Shown piece by piece: positions 62,530-64,000 of a stretch of DNA of 64,000 nt. The notes beneath the pieces were generated by a model. It ran no database searches. It was not told where the DNA came from and saw only the letters and a list, made by a program, of their open reading frames with translations. Position 1 is the stretch's first letter; every line of letters starts with the position of its first letter. The DNA is from Streptomyces sp. P3 (GTDB lineage: Bacteria > Actinomycetota > Actinomycetes > Streptomycetales > Streptomycetaceae). The position numbers and the translations under genes are program-made. The stretch covers positions 3,410,001-3,474,000 of the forward strand of contig NZ_CP028369.1 of NCBI RefSeq assembly GCF_003032475.1, written 5' to 3'.

Positions 62530-63545
62530 GTACCGGGAAGTCGCTGCGAGCAGGACTCGTCGGCCTCGGTTCCATGGGGCGTCACCACGCCCGCGTCCTG
62601 TCCGGTCTGGACGGCGTCGAACTCGTCGGCGTCGTCGACCCGATGGGTGACAAGTTCGGCGCCGCCCAGGGGGCGCCGATCCTGAACACCGTCGAGGAGC
62701 TCATCGCCCTCGGTGTGGACTACGCCGTCGTGGCCTGCCCGACCGCCCTGCACGAGCCGGTCGGCCTGGCGCTCGCCGAGGCCGGGGTCTGCGCGCTGGT
62801 CGAGAAGCCGGTCGCCGACACCGTCGAGGGCGCCCGTCGCCTCGTCGAAGCCTTCGAGTCGCGCGGTCTGGTGGCCGGCGTCGGTCACATCGAGCGGTGC
62901 AACCCGGCGCTGATGTCGCTGCGGACGCGGCTGGAGGCCGGTGAGCTGGGCGACGTCTACCAGGTCGTCACCCGCCGTCAGGGCCCCTTCCCGCACCGCA
63001 TCGCGGACGTCGGCGTCGTCAAGGACCTCGCCACCCACGACATCGACCTCACCGGCTGGGTGACGGGGCGGCAGTACGTGTCCATCGCCGCGCACACCGT
63101 GTCCAAGAGCGGTCGTGAGCACGAGGACATGGTCTCCGCGGTCGGTCGTCTCGACGACGGCACCATGGTCAACCACCTGGTGAACTGGCTGAGCCCGCTC
63201 AAGGAGCGGTTCACCTCGGTCACCGGTGAGCGGGGCTGCTTCATAGCCGACACCCTCACCGCCGATCTGACGTTCCACTCCAACGCCGCGGTGACCACCG
63301 AGTGGGAGGCCCTGCGGGCCTTCCGCGGTGTCTCCGAGGGCGACATGATCCGGTACGCGATCGCGAAGCGTGAGCCGCTCCTGGTGGAGCACGAGCTCTT
63401 CCGGGACGCGGTGCTCGGCAAGCCCGCCGACATCTGCACCCTCCGCCAGGGCATGCGCACCGTCGAGGTGGCGGCCGCGGTGCTGGAATCGGCGGCCGAA
63501 GGCAAGACCCTGCGGTTCGACGACAGCCGCAGCGGAGCGGCCTGA
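62526..63545 (+). CDS. Gfo/Idh/MocA family sugar oxidoreductase
   Basis: 339 residues. It starts at the GTG overlapping the aminotransferase stop (GTGA). The Rossmann loop GLVGLGSMGRHHARVL, the catalytic EKPVA motif (VEKPVADTVEGAR) and VGHIERCNPALMSLRTRLEA are typical of NAD-dependent sugar dehydrogenases. It probably makes the 3-keto or related intermediate used by the aminotransferase, like WlbA/WlbE pairs, although WlbA has no close motif difference visible here. Confidence 0.9.
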   Translation: MSTGKSLRAGLVGLGSMGRHHARVLSGLDGVELVGVVDPMGDKFGAAQGAPILNTVEELIALGVDYAVVACPTALHEPVGLALAEAGVCALVEKPVADTVEGARRLVEAFESRGLVAGVGHIERCNPALMSLRTRLEAGELGDVYQVVTRRQGPFPHRIADVGVVKDLATHDIDLTGWVTGRQYVSIAAHTVSKSGREHEDMVSAVGRLDDGTMVNHLVNWLSPLKERFTSVTGERGCFIADTLTADLTFHSNAAVTTEWEALRAFRGVSEGDMIRYAIAKREPLLVEHELFRDAVLGKPADICTLRQGMRTVEVAAAVLESAAEGKTLRFDDSRSGAA

Positions 63546-63576
63546 CCCACCCGCGTGGCGGGTCGCCGAAAACGCC

Positions 63577-63613
63577 CGTCCCCGGTTCCCGCCAGATCGT
63601 GGAACCGGGGACG
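63577..63613 (+). terminator. Hairpin between the oxidoreductase and glycosyltransferase genes
   Basis: 13-bp stem CGTCCCCGGTTCC / GGAACCGGGGACG with an 11-base loop in the 103-base gap, perhaps an attenuator inside the cluster. Confidence 0.6.
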
Positions 63614-63648
63614 CCGAACTTCTGTCTTCCACTCGGAGGAACTCACAC

Positions 63649-64000
63649 ATGGAATCCCCTGCCCGCCGGCCGCGCCTTGCCGTGATTGTCGCCAACGGCA
63701 TCACAGGCGACTCTCGCGTACAGAAGACCGCTGTCGCCGCGGCCCGGGACGGCTGGGACGTGACCCTCATCGGCCGGAGCGACAGCAAGCGCGTCCAGCG
63801 GTCGAAGATGGGTCCGATCGAGGTGATCCGTGTCCCGGTGGGCGTGGACTACCTGCGTGAGGTGAACACCCGCAAGGCGCGCCCCCTGCGGGCGGCCGCC
63901 ACCCAGTTCAACCTGCAGGACCAGGCGGCCCTGAACCGCTACACCGCGGCCTACCGGGCGTGGGTCCGGCAGAAGTCCGCCGAGACCGCGTACGCGGGCA
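63649..64000 (+). CDS. Glycosyltransferase family 4-like protein (N-terminal part)
   Basis: 117 residues visible, cut by the window end. ATG at 63649 with GGAGGA eight bases before. The opening RPRLAVIVANGITGDSRVQK, then AAARDGWDVTLIGRSDSKRV, is the GT-B fold N-terminal domain of GT4 enzymes. The following part is helical and long (RKARPLRAAATQFNLQDQAA). Donor and acceptor cannot be told; context suggests surface glycan assembly. Confidence 0.82.
   Translation, partial: MESPARRPRLAVIVANGITGDSRVQKTAVAAARDGWDVTLIGRSDSKRVQRSKMGPIEVIRVPVGVDYLREVNTRKARPLRAAATQFNLQDQAALNRYTAAYRAWVRQKSAETAYAG

Overview
The window is high-GC actinobacterial chromosome and almost certainly Streptomyces. The evidence is strong G/C preference at third codon positions, GTG starts, leaderless TAnnnT promoters, long GC hairpin terminators, and the gene order tig-clpP1-clpP2-clpX, valS-folC-(DUF4233)-ndk, mreB-mreC-mreD-PBP2-RodA, CYTH-CHAD, the radical-SAM pair TIGR03960/TIGR03936, and a giant RNase E/G. 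No integrase, transposase, CRISPR array or rRNA was seen. Two tRNAs are present: Gly-UCC and Pro-UGG.

Layout. 0-10.6 kb: the end of an ECF sigma factor with a coupled membrane protein, a large secreted subtilisin-type protease, a Nudix hydrolase, an AbiEi/DUF559-like protein, aminopeptidase N, a DsbA-fold protein of the mycothiol nitroreductase type and a small zinc-ribbon protein. 10.6-15.6 kb: a minus-strand sulfonate-type operon with a Cys-containing leader peptide, lipoprotein, permease, ATPase and flavin monooxygenase, ending in a TauD-type dioxygenase gene that has lost its middle. 15.8-18.4 kb: bioY, then a scar where the C-terminal remnant of a sortase-anchored protein on one strand abuts a kinase gene missing its catalytic half on the other. 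18.4-26.7 kb: amino-acid permease, RpiB, Fpg/Nei glycosylase, Eis-like acetyltransferase, membrane-bound PP2C/SpoIIE phosphatase, HD hydrolase, acyltransferase and a tiny membrane protein. 26.8-32.2 kb: tRNAs and the trigger factor/ClpP1P2/ClpX proteostasis block. 32.2-33.8 kb: two small envelope proteins. 33.9-39.1 kb: valS, folC, DUF4233, ndk. 39.3-45.8 kb: the Mre elongasome or spore-wall operon. 45.8-56.5 kb: CYTH-CHAD and the TIGR03960/TIGR03936 radical-SAM pair, which are split by an arsenic-resistance insert (arsM, arsR, aquaporin, arsC), a glycosyltransferase and a highly repetitive membrane protein. 56.8-61.1 kb: RNase E/G with its own strong terminator. 61.4-64 kb: the start of a sugar or glycopolymer cluster (DegT aminotransferase, Gfo/Idh/MocA oxidoreductase, GT4 glycosyltransferase) that runs off the window.

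The most notable structure is the arsenic insert. The last ~90 bp of the TIGR03960 gene occur twice as imperfect direct repeats about 2.99 kb apart, bracketing the ars genes. The far copy lies next to a strong hairpin that looks like the gene's original terminator. This is the signature of an element that entered the 3' end of a coding gene and rebuilt it. Other points of interest are the deleted dioxygenase, the two-pseudogene scar, the VLTPxG-repeat membrane protein, the probable CTG start of TIGR03936, and paired heptamer (CAGCGGR) tandem repeats, one of them inside the far copy of the duplication.
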